Both the position numbers and the translations under genes were made by a program. From positions 350,337-414,336 of the forward strand of contig URET01000001.1 of assembly GCA_900546875.1 (NCBI GenBank): DNA of 64,000 nucleotides. The letters are read 5' to 3'. Within the stretch, counting starts at the first letter, position 1. Every line of letters begins with the position of its first letter. This document shows, piece by piece, positions 8,660 through 17,127 of this stretch. Source of the DNA: an uncultured Eubacteriales bacterium. GTDB taxonomy: Bacteria > Bacillota > Clostridia > Christensenellales > CAG-314. The notes beneath the pieces were generated by a model. The model saw nothing but the letters and a program-made list of their open reading frames with translations, was not told the origin of the DNA and did no database searches.

Positions 8660-9939
8660 TATTTCTCCCCTCCGCACATTTCCGCTATTCTTGCAGCTAC
8701 TTCGTTTGCGCGTTCACAGCTACTGCTTTCTACAAGAATTCTTATTTTTGGTTCAGTTCCGCTCTTACGCAAGACTATCCGGGAATCTCCGAACTGCTCC
8801 TTTGCCTTCTCCTCCACCAGTTTCCGGGTTTCGTCGCTGATCCTGTCTGGAATATTCAGCAATGCGGAAGGCTTGAGCCGCAAAGGAGAAGCGTATTCGG
8901 ATAAACTGCCTACATCCTTACTTATCCCAGCCAGCAATAAAGCGTTTGCCACCGCATCGGCACATGCTCCGTATGCCGAAAGAATGTAATGTCCGCTGCT
9001 CTCGCCTCCGAAACGCGCCCCTTTATTGTTCATAAGCGCGTATACCTCTCTGTCTCCTACGTTGCTCCTATGCACCTTTATTCCAAGCTCGGACAAATTC
9101 TCCTCCAACCCCGCATTCGTCACCACTGTGCCGACCACTTCATGGATCAGTCCGGCTGAAAACAGATACCGTGAAAATATATAAAATACACTTTCTGTAT
9201 GGAGCGGATATCCGCCTTCTACCACCGCAAGACGGTCTGCATCACCGTCAAAAGCAAACCCGAGACGATATTTCCCCCTCTTTGTTACCCTCTCGAGACC
9301 GCATGTATCCGTCGCTCCGCACCTGAAATTTATCAGTGTTCCGTCCGGAGACTCGTTGAGCATCAATACCTTCGCTCCCGCACTCTCAAAAGCCTCTCTC
9401 GCTATACTCCCCGCCGCACCGTGCCCGCAGTCCAGCGCTATATTCATACCGGTCAGATTGGGAGCCCTCTTGATCAGATGTCTTAAATACAAATCCCTCG
9501 CATTTTTTATCACCGGAAACGCCGTCATCGGACGTACATATACTTCTTCTCTGTTTATTATCCTCTCAAGTTCCTTTTCCTTTGTCCTGCACAGCTTCAC
9601 ACCGGTTTTATCAAATACCTTCAGCCCGTTATATTCGGGCGGATTGTGACTCGCCGACACCATCACTCCAAACTGCGCCCCCGTCACCCGCGTAAAATAT
9701 GCCACAGCAGCCGTCGGGAGTATTCCTATGTTCACAGGATTTCCGCCTTTATCGATTATTCCCTCGACCAGAGCCGACAACAATTCGCTTCCGCTTTCCC
9801 TCGTGTCGCTCCCCGTCACTATTATCGGCGCCTCTACTTCGGATATTTCCGTCAGCGCCCCTCCCAGCTTGAACGCCGTGTCACATCCCAGATCCTTTCC
9901 GAATATCCCCCTTATTCCGTCCGTGCCAAATAATGCCAT
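8659..9939 (-). CDS. glmM: Phosphoglucosamine mutase
   Basis: Interconverts glucosamine-6-phosphate and glucosamine-1-phosphate, the step after GlmS in peptidoglycan precursor synthesis. 426 aa, slightly short for the family (about 445). N-terminus MALFGTDGIRG, phosphoserine loop VSASHNPPEYNG, metal loop DGDADR, sugar-binding GGESSGH, and C-terminal phosphate loop RKSGTEPKIRI are all present. GGGAGG lies seven bases before the ATG. Ends on glmS in a TAATG overlap, so mutase is made first and aminotransferase second, the reverse of the pathway order. Confidence 0.95.
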   Translation of the reverse strand: MALFGTDGIRGIFGKDLGCDTAFKLGGALTEISEVEAPIIVTGSDTRESGSELLSALVEGIIDKGGNPVNIGILPTAAVAYFTRVTGAQFGVMVSASHNPPEYNGLKVFDKTGVKLCRTKEKELERIINREEVYVRPMTAFPVIKNARDLYLRHLIKRAPNLTGMNIALDCGHGAAGSIAREAFESAGAKVLMLNESPDGTLINFRCGATDTCGLERVTKRGKYRLGFAFDGDADRLAVVEGGYPLHTESVFYIFSRYLFSAGLIHEVVGTVVTNAGLEENLSELGIKVHRSNVGDREVYALMNNKGARFGGESSGHYILSAYGACADAVANALLLAGISKDVGSLSEYASPLRLKPSALLNIPDRISDETRKLVEEKAKEQFGDSRIVLRKSGTEPKIRILVESSSCERANEVAARIAEMCGGEK

Positions 9940-10287
9940 ACAACCTCCCTGTCATAAATCCGGACAATTTCGCTTTATGCGTCCTCGCCTCCGCGCTTAC
10001 GGAATACATTCCCTAAGCGACCTTCTTATCTCCGCACTTTACCTCCGGTAAATTTTACCGCTCTTCTTTAAGACCTGTCTTCCGGACTGCCTTTCTGCGA
10101 TCGGTCACGTATGCTGACCCGACCCTTTGACCACGTGGCAGCCTTTTTTATTATCATGTGTATAAAAACTGAAAATTCGACAGCTGATTTACCTGTTCCG
10201 ATCTTTTAATAGTATGCTCCCGACTTTTTTTCTGTGAAAGCCTCCCGGCTTCAAATAAAACCGGCCCCCCCCGAACCGAAATTTTGC
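9940..10287 (-). other. Structured untranslated leader upstream of glmM
   Basis: A 340-base stretch with no gene. Read toward glmM it contains several possible helices: GGTAAA/TTTACC near 10040-10060, CGCTTA/TAAGCG near 9990-10020, and GGAC/GTCC near 9962-9985, plus TCACGT/ACGTGG-type complementarity near 10100-10140. I did not recognise a glmS ribozyme core or any riboswitch class I know. Could be a regulatory leader or chance. Confidence 0.3.
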
Positions 10288-10315
10288 AAAAAAAAAGTCC
10301 GGTTTACACCGAACT
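10288..10315 (-). terminator. Terminator of the phosphate operon
   Basis: Minus strand: AGTTCGGT, loop GTAA, ACCGGACT (one G-T pair), then ten Ts. It is about 80 bases after the phoR stop and closes the pst-phoU-phoPR unit. Confidence 0.85.
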
Positions 10316-10393
10316 CGTCGTAATATTATTTAAGCGTTCTCTGAGGTCTCAGTCGCTCACTGAAACTACTTTAGCCTCAACAATAAACCATGA

Positions 10394-12097
10394 TCATCTT
10401 ACTGTCACATTTTCCGGAAATTTAACGATAAAAGTGCTCCCCTCTCCTTCCTTGCTGCTCAGCTGCAAGGACGCACTGAGATTCAATGCTATATGCTTAA
10501 CTATAGCTAACCCGAGTCCTGTTCCGCCGTTTTTCTTGCTGTACGCCTTATCTACCATGAAAAATCTTTCAAATATCCTTGTCCGGTATTTCTCGGGTAT
10601 CCCTATTCCGGTGTCGGATACCGACAGCACCACGCTGCCTTCTTCTTTATAAATCTCAACTTTTACTTTTCCGCCCTCTTTATTGTACCTCACCGCATTA
10701 CTTATAAGGTTGTCCGCAAGAGAATATATTTCATCTGAAGGAGCGTATATCTTCCCCCTCCCTTCAACCGTTATGCTTATTCCCGCTTTCTCGGCGTTTA
10801 CACTCTGTCTTCCCGCCGCTTCCCTGCACACCTCGGCTACATCTACCTCAACGGATATCCTCGGTCTGCTGCCATCGCTTATCTCGGTTAGATCAAGCAT
10901 ATCTTTCAGCAACTCACTGAGCTTTTCAGCCTCCTGATGTATCCTGAACGCCTGCTTGTTCACTACCGATCCCGGTTCTGTCTGTGTGAGCATGAGTTCC
11001 GTAAATCCCTTTATTGACGTCAACGGCGTTTTCAACTCGTGAGAAGCACTTTCAAAAAAATCGCTTCGCTGTTTCGCCGCCAGTTTGTCTTTACTCATAT
11101 CTCGTATAAACGTCACGCTCCTGACCTTTGCCGTCGGCTTGTCGGCACTCATTACGCTCACCTCAAGCCAGCGTTCCTTATAATAGTATTCAAAACATAT
11201 GTTTATGTTTCGTTCTTCCGCCTGCATGATACGCTCCGCCAGGGTTATATCGTCTATAGCGTATATTATATTCTTATTAAGTACGTTTTCACAATTAAAT
11301 AAATTACGCGCTGAAAGATTTATAAATACTATATCCCCTTTTTCATCAGCGGCTATTACCGCCTCCTCCATATTGTCAAGAACCAATTCAAGCTTGTTCT
11401 GTTCTTCGGTAAGCCGGTTCATGTTTGCGGCAAGCCTCTCTCCCAGATCGTTTACTTCACTTATCACCGCGGAAAGGTCATCTCTCTCCCCTACCTCTAT
11501 CTTCTGATAACTTCCGTCATTGAGCCCCCTTATACATTTGCCCACCAGCTCCAGCGGCCTCTTTATCTCTTTCACAACATACCTGAAATATAATGCCGCA
11601 AGCAACAGTATCACCGCTACGCACACCATAAAAAAAGGCATCATATGCAACGCGTATTCCTGCGCGGTCTCTATCGCAAACGCCAGCCTTATTATCCTGT
11701 AATCTCCGGTTTCATCCGGCTCGCTCCTTACAGCATAATAATACATGTCCTTTCCTATAGTCTCCGAATACCTTTTCACTACCTGCGGCGTCCCTCGAAC
11801 TGCACTCTGTACTTCTTCCCTGTCAAAATGATTTTCGGTTGTCGCACTGTAGCTGTCAAACAACACGTCCCCTTTGCTGCTCAGAACTGTAAGCCGTATC
11901 TCTTTGTTATCAAACTGTCCGTATGAATCATAATCATCTCTCATGACTTCCGCAATGAGCTGCGTTTCGGTCATAAGATTGTTTTTGATTATTATTTCAT
12001 TTGAATAATATATGTTCAGCCACAACATGACGGAAAATACCGCAAACGCTGCCACCATGCTGACAAAAATAAATAAAAAACGTTTAGTCATTTTCAT
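10394..12097 (-). CDS. phoR: PhoR-like sensor histidine kinase
   Basis: Membrane sensor of the phosphate two-component system. 567 aa: TM1 at about 8-28, extracytoplasmic sensor 29-150, TM2 152-173, HAMP about 175-225, PAS about 235-330, HisKA with the phosphorylated His at 353 (SASHELKTPLT), and HATPase with N-box NLISNAVRYNKEGG, DTGIGIP and GTGLGLAIVKH. It overlaps the response regulator gene by 14 bases and is the last gene of the pst operon, so kinase level rises when phosphate uptake is induced. The name rests on operon context as well as architecture. Confidence 0.92.
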   Translation of the reverse strand: MKMTKRFLFIFVSMVAAFAVFSVMLWLNIYYSNEIIIKNNLMTETQLIAEVMRDDYDSYGQFDNKEIRLTVLSSKGDVLFDSYSATTENHFDREEVQSAVRGTPQVVKRYSETIGKDMYYYAVRSEPDETGDYRIIRLAFAIETAQEYALHMMPFFMVCVAVILLLAALYFRYVVKEIKRPLELVGKCIRGLNDGSYQKIEVGERDDLSAVISEVNDLGERLAANMNRLTEEQNKLELVLDNMEEAVIAADEKGDIVFINLSARNLFNCENVLNKNIIYAIDDITLAERIMQAEERNINICFEYYYKERWLEVSVMSADKPTAKVRSVTFIRDMSKDKLAAKQRSDFFESASHELKTPLTSIKGFTELMLTQTEPGSVVNKQAFRIHQEAEKLSELLKDMLDLTEISDGSRPRISVEVDVAEVCREAAGRQSVNAEKAGISITVEGRGKIYAPSDEIYSLADNLISNAVRYNKEGGKVKVEIYKEEGSVVLSVSDTGIGIPEKYRTRIFERFFMVDKAYSKKNGGTGLGLAIVKHIALNLSASLQLSSKEGEGSTFIVKFPENVTVR

Positions 12098-12773
12098 TCC
12101 CTTTTTCAGGCAACACGAATTTGTACCCGACCCCGCGCACCGTTACAAGACAATCCCTTGCTCCCGCTTCTTCCAGCTTGTCACGAAGATTTTTTACCTG
12201 CATGTCAAGCGCACGGCTTTCGCCCATAAAATCCACTCCCCATACGGCACTTAATATCTCATCTCTTGTATATACTTTCTCGGGATGCGCAAAAAGCAGT
12301 CTGAAAAGCTCGTATTCCTTCAGCGCAAGCTTTATTTCCCTGCCTCCGATACTGACAAGCCGTCTGTCTTCATTGATAACTATACTGCCGTGCTTTATCT
12401 CTTTCTCTCCGGAAAACGTCCTGAGTCTTGCGTTTATCCTCGCCAAAAGCTCCAGCACCGAAAACGGCTTTACAACATAGTCGTCTGCTCCGAGATTCAG
12501 TCCTTTTACTTTGCTTATTTCATCTCCCTTTGCTGTGACCATTATAACCGGAAAATCTCTTCCGGCTTCACGCAACTTTTTAAGTATCGTATATCCGTCG
12601 GTATCGGGAAGCATTATGTCGAGCAGAGCAAGTTCAGGCTGCCTCTTTTCCGCCGCAAGCAGAAACTCTTTGCCCGTTTCGAAAATTTTATATTCATATC
12701 CGGCACTTTCAAACGCGTAACCGTAAAGCTCCCCTATCCCTGCATCATCCTCTGCCGCATAAATCATCGCCAT
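12084..12773 (-). CDS. phoP: PhoP/PhoB-like response regulator (OmpR family)
   Basis: 229 aa. Receiver domain 1-120 with acidic pocket EDD at 8-10, phospho-acceptor Asp52 (LLDIMLPDTDGY), and conserved Lys in VTAKGDE. OmpR-type winged helix 130-225 (LALKEYELFRLLFAHPEKVYTRDEIL, LRDKLEE, VRGVGYKF). Located between phoU and phoR. The 11-bp-spaced TTTACG repeats upstream of pstS are the type of site bound by PhoP-family regulators, so it probably activates its own operon when phosphate is low (inference). Confidence 0.93.
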   Translation of the reverse strand: MAMIYAAEDDAGIGELYGYAFESAGYEYKIFETGKEFLLAAEKRQPELALLDIMLPDTDGYTILKKLREAGRDFPVIMVTAKGDEISKVKGLNLGADDYVVKPFSVLELLARINARLRTFSGEKEIKHGSIVINEDRRLVSIGGREIKLALKEYELFRLLFAHPEKVYTRDEILSAVWGVDFMGESRALDMQVKNLRDKLEEAGARDCLVTVRGVGYKFVLPEKGNEND

Positions 12774-12781
12774 ATTCTACC

Positions 12782-13432
12782 TCAATATCTGTTCCTCTTT
12801 CCGGAATTGAGAAATTCCACCCACTCGCATATATTTACCGCGTGGTCAGCTATCCTTTCAAAATACTTCGCCATTAACATCAAAGTAAGCGCTGTGTCCG
12901 CATTGGATTTGTCCTCATATATCAATTCCACAAGCCTCTCTTTGACATGCAAAAACAATTCATCAACTTTATCATCCATTTTTACCGTTTCCGCGGCAGA
13001 TTCCATGTCGTTCTCTACAAACGACCTCACCGATGAATGCACCATGTTTCGCGATATCTCAGCCATAACGTATATCTGCTCGACTATCTGCGGCTTCTCT
13101 CCCTCATACTGATATACTATCTCGGATATATCCCTCGCTTTGTCTCCTATTCGCTCTATGTCGGTTATCATCTTGAGCGCCGCCGATACCTCGAGCAGAT
13201 CCCTCGCTACAGGCTGCTGCCTCAAAAGCAATTTCACACATTTATTCTCTATCTCCATCTCGTATGCGTTTATCTCCTGATCGGCAGCCACGGTCCTTTC
13301 AGCCAGCTCTTTGTTTCCGCTCTTCCATGCAGTTATACTGTTTTCTATCATCTCTTCAGCCATCCTGCACATGGATATCAGTTCTTTTTTTAACTCCGTC
13401 ATCTCGGTATCGAAATTCTTTCTCGTAGACAT
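12782..13432 (-). CDS. phoU: Phosphate transport regulator PhoU
   Basis: Cytoplasmic regulator that links the Pst transporter to PhoR and limits phosphate uptake. 216 aa made of two three-helix PhoU repeats; the repeat signatures DQEINAYEMEIENKC and the second D(K)VDELF with ADHAVNICEWVEF bind metal clusters in characterised members. It lies 54 bases after pstB and eight bases before phoP, within the operon. Confidence 0.93.
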   Translation of the reverse strand: MSTRKNFDTEMTELKKELISMCRMAEEMIENSITAWKSGNKELAERTVAADQEINAYEMEIENKCVKLLLRQQPVARDLLEVSAALKMITDIERIGDKARDISEIVYQYEGEKPQIVEQIYVMAEISRNMVHSSVRSFVENDMESAAETVKMDDKVDELFLHVKERLVELIYEDKSNADTALTLMLMAKYFERIADHAVNICEWVEFLNSGKRNRY

Positions 13433-13486
13433 ACCTCATCTCCGTTTCAGTTTACCATATCATATCTCTTTTTGCAACTCTTTCTT

Positions 13487-14230
13487 TTATCCGAATCTGC
13501 CCGTTATATAGTTTTCCGTCCTCTTGTCCGACGGAGACGTGAATAATATTTCAGTCTTGTTCTTCTCCACTATCTCCCCCATCATGAAAAAAGCCGTATT
13601 ATCCGATATCCTCGCTGCCTGCTGCATGTTGTGAGTCACGATCACAAGCGTGATGCTCTCCTTAAGTTCCTCACAGGTTTCCTCTATCTTTGCAGTGGAT
13701 ATGGGATCCAATGCACTCGTCGGCTCATCCATCAATAAAATCTCAGGCTTCACTGCCAGCGCCCTCGCTATACATAACCTCTGCTGCTGTCCTCCGGACA
13801 GCCCCATCGCTGACTTGTGAAGTATATCCTTTACCTCATCCCACATCGCCGCACTTTCCAGACTCTTCCTGACTATCTCCCTTAGATCGGATCTCTTTCT
13901 TATCCCGTATGTTCTCGGTCCGTAGGCTACGTTATCGAATATGCTCATCGGAAAAGGATTAGGCTTCTGAAATATCATTCCCACCTTCCGTCGCAACAAA
14001 TAAGGCTCGGTTTCTCTATATATATCTTTACCGTCTATAGTTATCGTGCCGGTTAGTTTTGCGCCGTCTATAAGATCGTTCATTCTGTTCAGACACCTGA
14101 GCAACGTGCTCTTCCCGCATCCGGAAGGACCTATGAAAGCCGTAATTTCCGACTTCGGTATCGTCATATTTACATTTTTCAGGGCATGAAAATCTCCGTA
14201 ATAAAAATCCACGTTTCTGATCTCTATCAT
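13487..14230 (-). CDS. pstB: Phosphate ABC transporter ATP-binding protein
   Basis: ATPase of the high-affinity phosphate importer. 247 aa with Walker A GPSGCGKST, the PstB-type RCLNRMNDLI that follows it, Q-loop QKPNPFPMS, signature LSGGQQQR, Walker B ILLMDEPTSALDP and H-loop VTHNMQQA. The start overlaps the stop of the fused permease gene by four bases (ATGA). Confidence 0.96.
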   Translation of the reverse strand: MIEIRNVDFYYGDFHALKNVNMTIPKSEITAFIGPSGCGKSTLLRCLNRMNDLIDGAKLTGTITIDGKDIYRETEPYLLRRKVGMIFQKPNPFPMSIFDNVAYGPRTYGIRKRSDLREIVRKSLESAAMWDEVKDILHKSAMGLSGGQQQRLCIARALAVKPEILLMDEPTSALDPISTAKIEETCEELKESITLVIVTHNMQQAARISDNTAFFMMGEIVEKNKTEILFTSPSDKRTENYITGRFG

Positions 14231-15945
14231 TCGCCAAGCTTCCTCCTTAAAAACCTCGTAAGAAAATCAGCGCCCAGATTCAATCCCAATACTATTAATA
14301 TCAGTATCGCACTGCACGCCGCCGTTTCTTCAGGATACAATCCTTCGTTTGCCAGACTGTAAACCATCACCGCAAGATTTCCTCCCATCGACATGTACCC
14401 CGACGGCATTCCTCTTGGCTGTCCCGAAGTCAGCAGTATCGGTGCCGATTCCCCCATGACCCGTCCGACCGCAAGTATTGCGGATGCCGCAATCCCGGGC
14501 AGCGATGCAGGCAACACAACACGCATGACCGTTCTGAAGTTCCCGGCTCCGAGAGCAAGACTCCCCTCCCTCAACCCCGGTTGAACGGCTTTCAGCGCTT
14601 CCTGAGTGGAACGTACTATTACGGGCAATATCATCAAAGATAACGTCAGACTTCCCGACAATAGCGACATTCCCATGCCCAACGCCAAAGAAAAAAACAA
14701 GTATCCGAATAAACCGAAAATGACAGATGGTACGCCTGCAAGAGTTTCAGTCGCCAAGTCGATCACCTTTACAAGTTTGCTGTTTTTCTTAGTATACTCG
14801 TTAAGAAACACGGCAGCAAATATTCCTGCCGGCAAAGCTATCGCCATCGAAAGAAACACTATCATCAGCGATCCTGTTATCGCCGGCAAAAGCGTGACTT
14901 TGCCGTATCTGAACTCTCCGAACAATAATTCGAAATCAATATGAGGAACGCCTTCGACCAGTATATACAAAAGGATCGCAGAAAGCGATATCATGGAAAT
15001 AATAAAAGTAAAAACAGAAAACACATAAAGTATTTTCGTGCCGCGCAAATACTTTTTTATCATGCCCTGTTCGTTTCCTCTTCCCCTTACTGCGTTCAGA
15101 AGCAGGTTTATGATCAGTACAAAAAATACCAAAACCGCTCCCGTTGCTATCAAAGCGCCTTTCCATGTATCCGAATCGGCATATCCCATCTCAAAAACTA
15201 TATTCGCCGTCAGCGTTCTGAAAGAGGTAAAAAGCGAATCCGGAATAACGGCCTGATTTCCGGCTATCATGACTACAGCCATGGTTTCTCCAAGCGCACG
15301 CCCGAGTCCGAGAATGATCGATGTCATCACCGAACTCTTCGCTGCAGGCAAAACAACATTGAACACTGCCGACACTTTATTCGCCCCTATAGCCAGCGCT
15401 CCCTCATAATAACTCCCGGGAACCGCTTCAAGACCGGAAGCCGTAAGACTGACAATTGTGGGAAGTATCATTATACCTAATATTATAGATACGGTAAACA
15501 ATCCCTGTCCGCTCGAAACTCCGAATACCTCCATCACCAAGGGCGATAATACCTTGATTCCGAAATAACCGTAAATTACTGACGGTATCCCTGCAAGAAG
15601 ATTTACAAGCTGTAAAAACACGCGTCTGAGTTTCGCTTTGCAAAAGCATACTATAAATACAGCAGTAAACACACCTAATGTGACACCTGTCAATAAAGCT
15701 CCGACTGTGGCTAATATTGAACCCACTATCATCGGGAGTATTCCGAACTCGCCATTCCGAGGGCTCCAAGTGTCGCCAAACAAAAATCTGAATACACCTA
15801 TTTCCGCAAGCGCCGGAAAAGCGTTTGCAAATATATAAATACATATCAACAGTACCGCGGCTATCGATATCAATGCGCACACAAGGAAAAGGGCCTTCGC
15901 GCCCTTCTCCTTCATCAACATCGTTTTTATACCTGTTTTATCCAT
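14227..15945 (-). CDS. Fused phosphate permease PstC-PstA
   Basis: A single uninterrupted ORF of 572 aa contains both permease subunits of the Pst importer. Residues 1-290 match PstC (FLFGDTWSPRNGEFGILPMIVGS; EAA-type loop LEAVPGSYYEGALAIGANK). After a short linker (about 291-300), residues 301-572 match PstA (TLLPAITGSLMIV; LKAVQPGLREGSLALGAGNFRTV). About 12 membrane segments in total. PstC and PstA are normally separate genes in this order; here the stop and restart are lost. Ten bases separate its start from the pstS stop. Confidence 0.93.
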   Translation of the reverse strand: MDKTGIKTMLMKEKGAKALFLVCALISIAAVLLICIYIFANAFPALAEIGVFRFLFGDTWSPRNGEFGILPMIVGSILATVGALLTGVTLGVFTAVFIVCFCKAKLRRVFLQLVNLLAGIPSVIYGYFGIKVLSPLVMEVFGVSSGQGLFTVSIILGIMILPTIVSLTASGLEAVPGSYYEGALAIGANKVSAVFNVVLPAAKSSVMTSIILGLGRALGETMAVVMIAGNQAVIPDSLFTSFRTLTANIVFEMGYADSDTWKGALIATGAVLVFFVLIINLLLNAVRGRGNEQGMIKKYLRGTKILYVFSVFTFIISMISLSAILLYILVEGVPHIDFELLFGEFRYGKVTLLPAITGSLMIVFLSMAIALPAGIFAAVFLNEYTKKNSKLVKVIDLATETLAGVPSVIFGLFGYLFFSLALGMGMSLLSGSLTLSLMILPVIVRSTQEALKAVQPGLREGSLALGAGNFRTVMRVVLPASLPGIAASAILAVGRVMGESAPILLTSGQPRGMPSGYMSMGGNLAVMVYSLANEGLYPEETAACSAILILIVLGLNLGADFLTRFLRRKLGE

Positions 15946-15955
15946 AACCCTTCCG

Positions 15956-16882
15956 TTAGACTATCTCTGAAAATTTCCTGATGCTGCCGGTGTATATATT
16001 GAAAAGCGTTTCTACGGAAATATCCTTCAATTCGTTTTCAGGATGCACGACTATCGCTAACCCGTCTCTGCATAGCTGTCCCGCACTATCCCCTTTAACT
16101 TCGGAATTGACCTTCCTCACCGTCGAAGGATATGAATCGTCTATCTTCGTCACGCTGCTCGCCATACCGAATTGACAGGTCCCTTCTTTAATGCCTTCTC
16201 TTCCGTAACTGCTGCCCTGCGCTACCATACTGAAAACATCCTGCGCCAATCCGGCAGCTTCACAGTAGGCTGATATTATTTCCGCCATCAGCGGCTCTAC
16301 CGAAGTCGACCCGAGTATTTTCACTTCCCCGCTTTCCGCACTTAAACCTGCCGGAGCGCTCCATTCTTTACTTACATCAGGATTACTCGCGTATCCGTGT
16401 GATGAAGCCGCAATCACTTCCTGACAATCTTTGCTTTCCAGATAAAGAGCAAAATCCTTTTGAACAGCCGTCCCGGTCCCATTCTCTCCTACCACGGCAT
16501 CGTCTATCAGCACTTCAAAAGGCCTCCATAAATCGTAATCGTCTGTCTGTATATTTTCTATGGTAGCCTTCTTCCCTTCAATGTCAAGCACCTTCACCGT
16601 TTCGTCGACAGCACCCAACGACATGTATCCTATCGCATATCGGTTTCCCGCCACGGTGGCTTTCACAAGTCCTGTACTGTTATTTTCTATCATACCTTTT
16701 ACATACCCCGTTTCGGTTATCTTTTCCCCGTTTATTCCTACCACGAGATTCTCAAAAGCTTCGCGGGTCCCTGAGCCTTCCTCTCTGCCGACTACGGCTA
16801 TTTCCCTTTCTTCCCCGGTCACACACCCGACCGAACAAAATACCATCATAATTATTATGACAGCAGCTATTAATTTTTTCAT
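15956..16882 (-). CDS. pstS: Phosphate-binding lipoprotein PstS, apparently circularly permuted
   Basis: Extracellular phosphate-binding component of the Pst importer. 308 aa from ATG 16882, which follows AAGGAGG; upstream in-frame codons lack a ribosome site. Residues 1-20 are a signal peptide ending in a Cys, probably a lipoprotein site. The order of conserved blocks is inverted: REEGSGTR (33-40), NSTG..IGYMSLG (68-90) and the RPF..GY block (120-164), normally the second half, come first. Then a linker, then GSTSVEPLM (191-199), AQGSS, DGLAIVVHPEN (273-283) and NIYTGSIRKFSEIV (295-308), normally the first half. All blocks of one complete domain set are present once. Confidence 0.9.
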   Translation of the reverse strand: MKKLIAAVIIIMMVFCSVGCVTGEEREIAVVGREEGSGTREAFENLVVGINGEKITETGYVKGMIENNSTGLVKATVAGNRYAIGYMSLGAVDETVKVLDIEGKKATIENIQTDDYDLWRPFEVLIDDAVVGENGTGTAVQKDFALYLESKDCQEVIAASSHGYASNPDVSKEWSAPAGLSAESGEVKILGSTSVEPLMAEIISAYCEAAGLAQDVFSMVAQGSSYGREGIKEGTCQFGMASSVTKIDDSYPSTVRKVNSEVKGDSAGQLCRDGLAIVVHPENELKDISVETLFNIYTGSIRKFSEIV

Positions 16883-16960
16883 ATTTCCTCCTTGATCGTA
16901 TGTTTGCTTTTTTGTTTTCTGCAAGATTCTGCGTCTCACGCATTCCTCATTTGCGACTCC

Positions 16961-17026
16961 ATTATATCCCCCGCAAAAAAATCCTGCTATCACTATGGAG
17001 TAAATGTTACGTAAATATTTCGTAAA
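16961..17026 (-). promoter_or_regulatory. Pho box and promoter of pstS operon
   Basis: Minus strand: three direct repeats TTTACG, TTTACG, TTTACT begin exactly 11 bases apart (17026, 17015, 17004), the layout of Bacillus PhoP boxes. A TATAAT -10 lies at 16966-16961 with no good -35 at the expected place, as expected for an activator-dependent promoter. The pstS ATG is about 80 bases further on. Confidence 0.82.
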
Positions 17027-17048
17027 CCACTCTCCGCCGGTCTTTTGC

Positions 17049-17077
17049 TTGACGAAAATCCTTCGGGATTATATAAT
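17049..17077 (+). promoter_or_regulatory. Sigma-A promoter of malic enzyme gene
   Basis: TTGACG at 17049-17054, 17-base spacer, TATAAT at 17072-17077, about 50 bases before the ATG. It is divergent from the Pho box, whose nearest repeat ends 23 bases away. Confidence 0.88.
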
Positions 17078-17127
17078 CTAAAAGAGGTGCTCGCATCTGC
17101 ATTTAAGTTTACTTTCGGAGGAAAATC

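Noticed and set aside
8660..8680. glmS ribozyme directly before glmS
   Set aside because: glmS overlaps the glmM stop by one base, leaving no room, and no ribozyme core sequence was recognised upstream of glmM.
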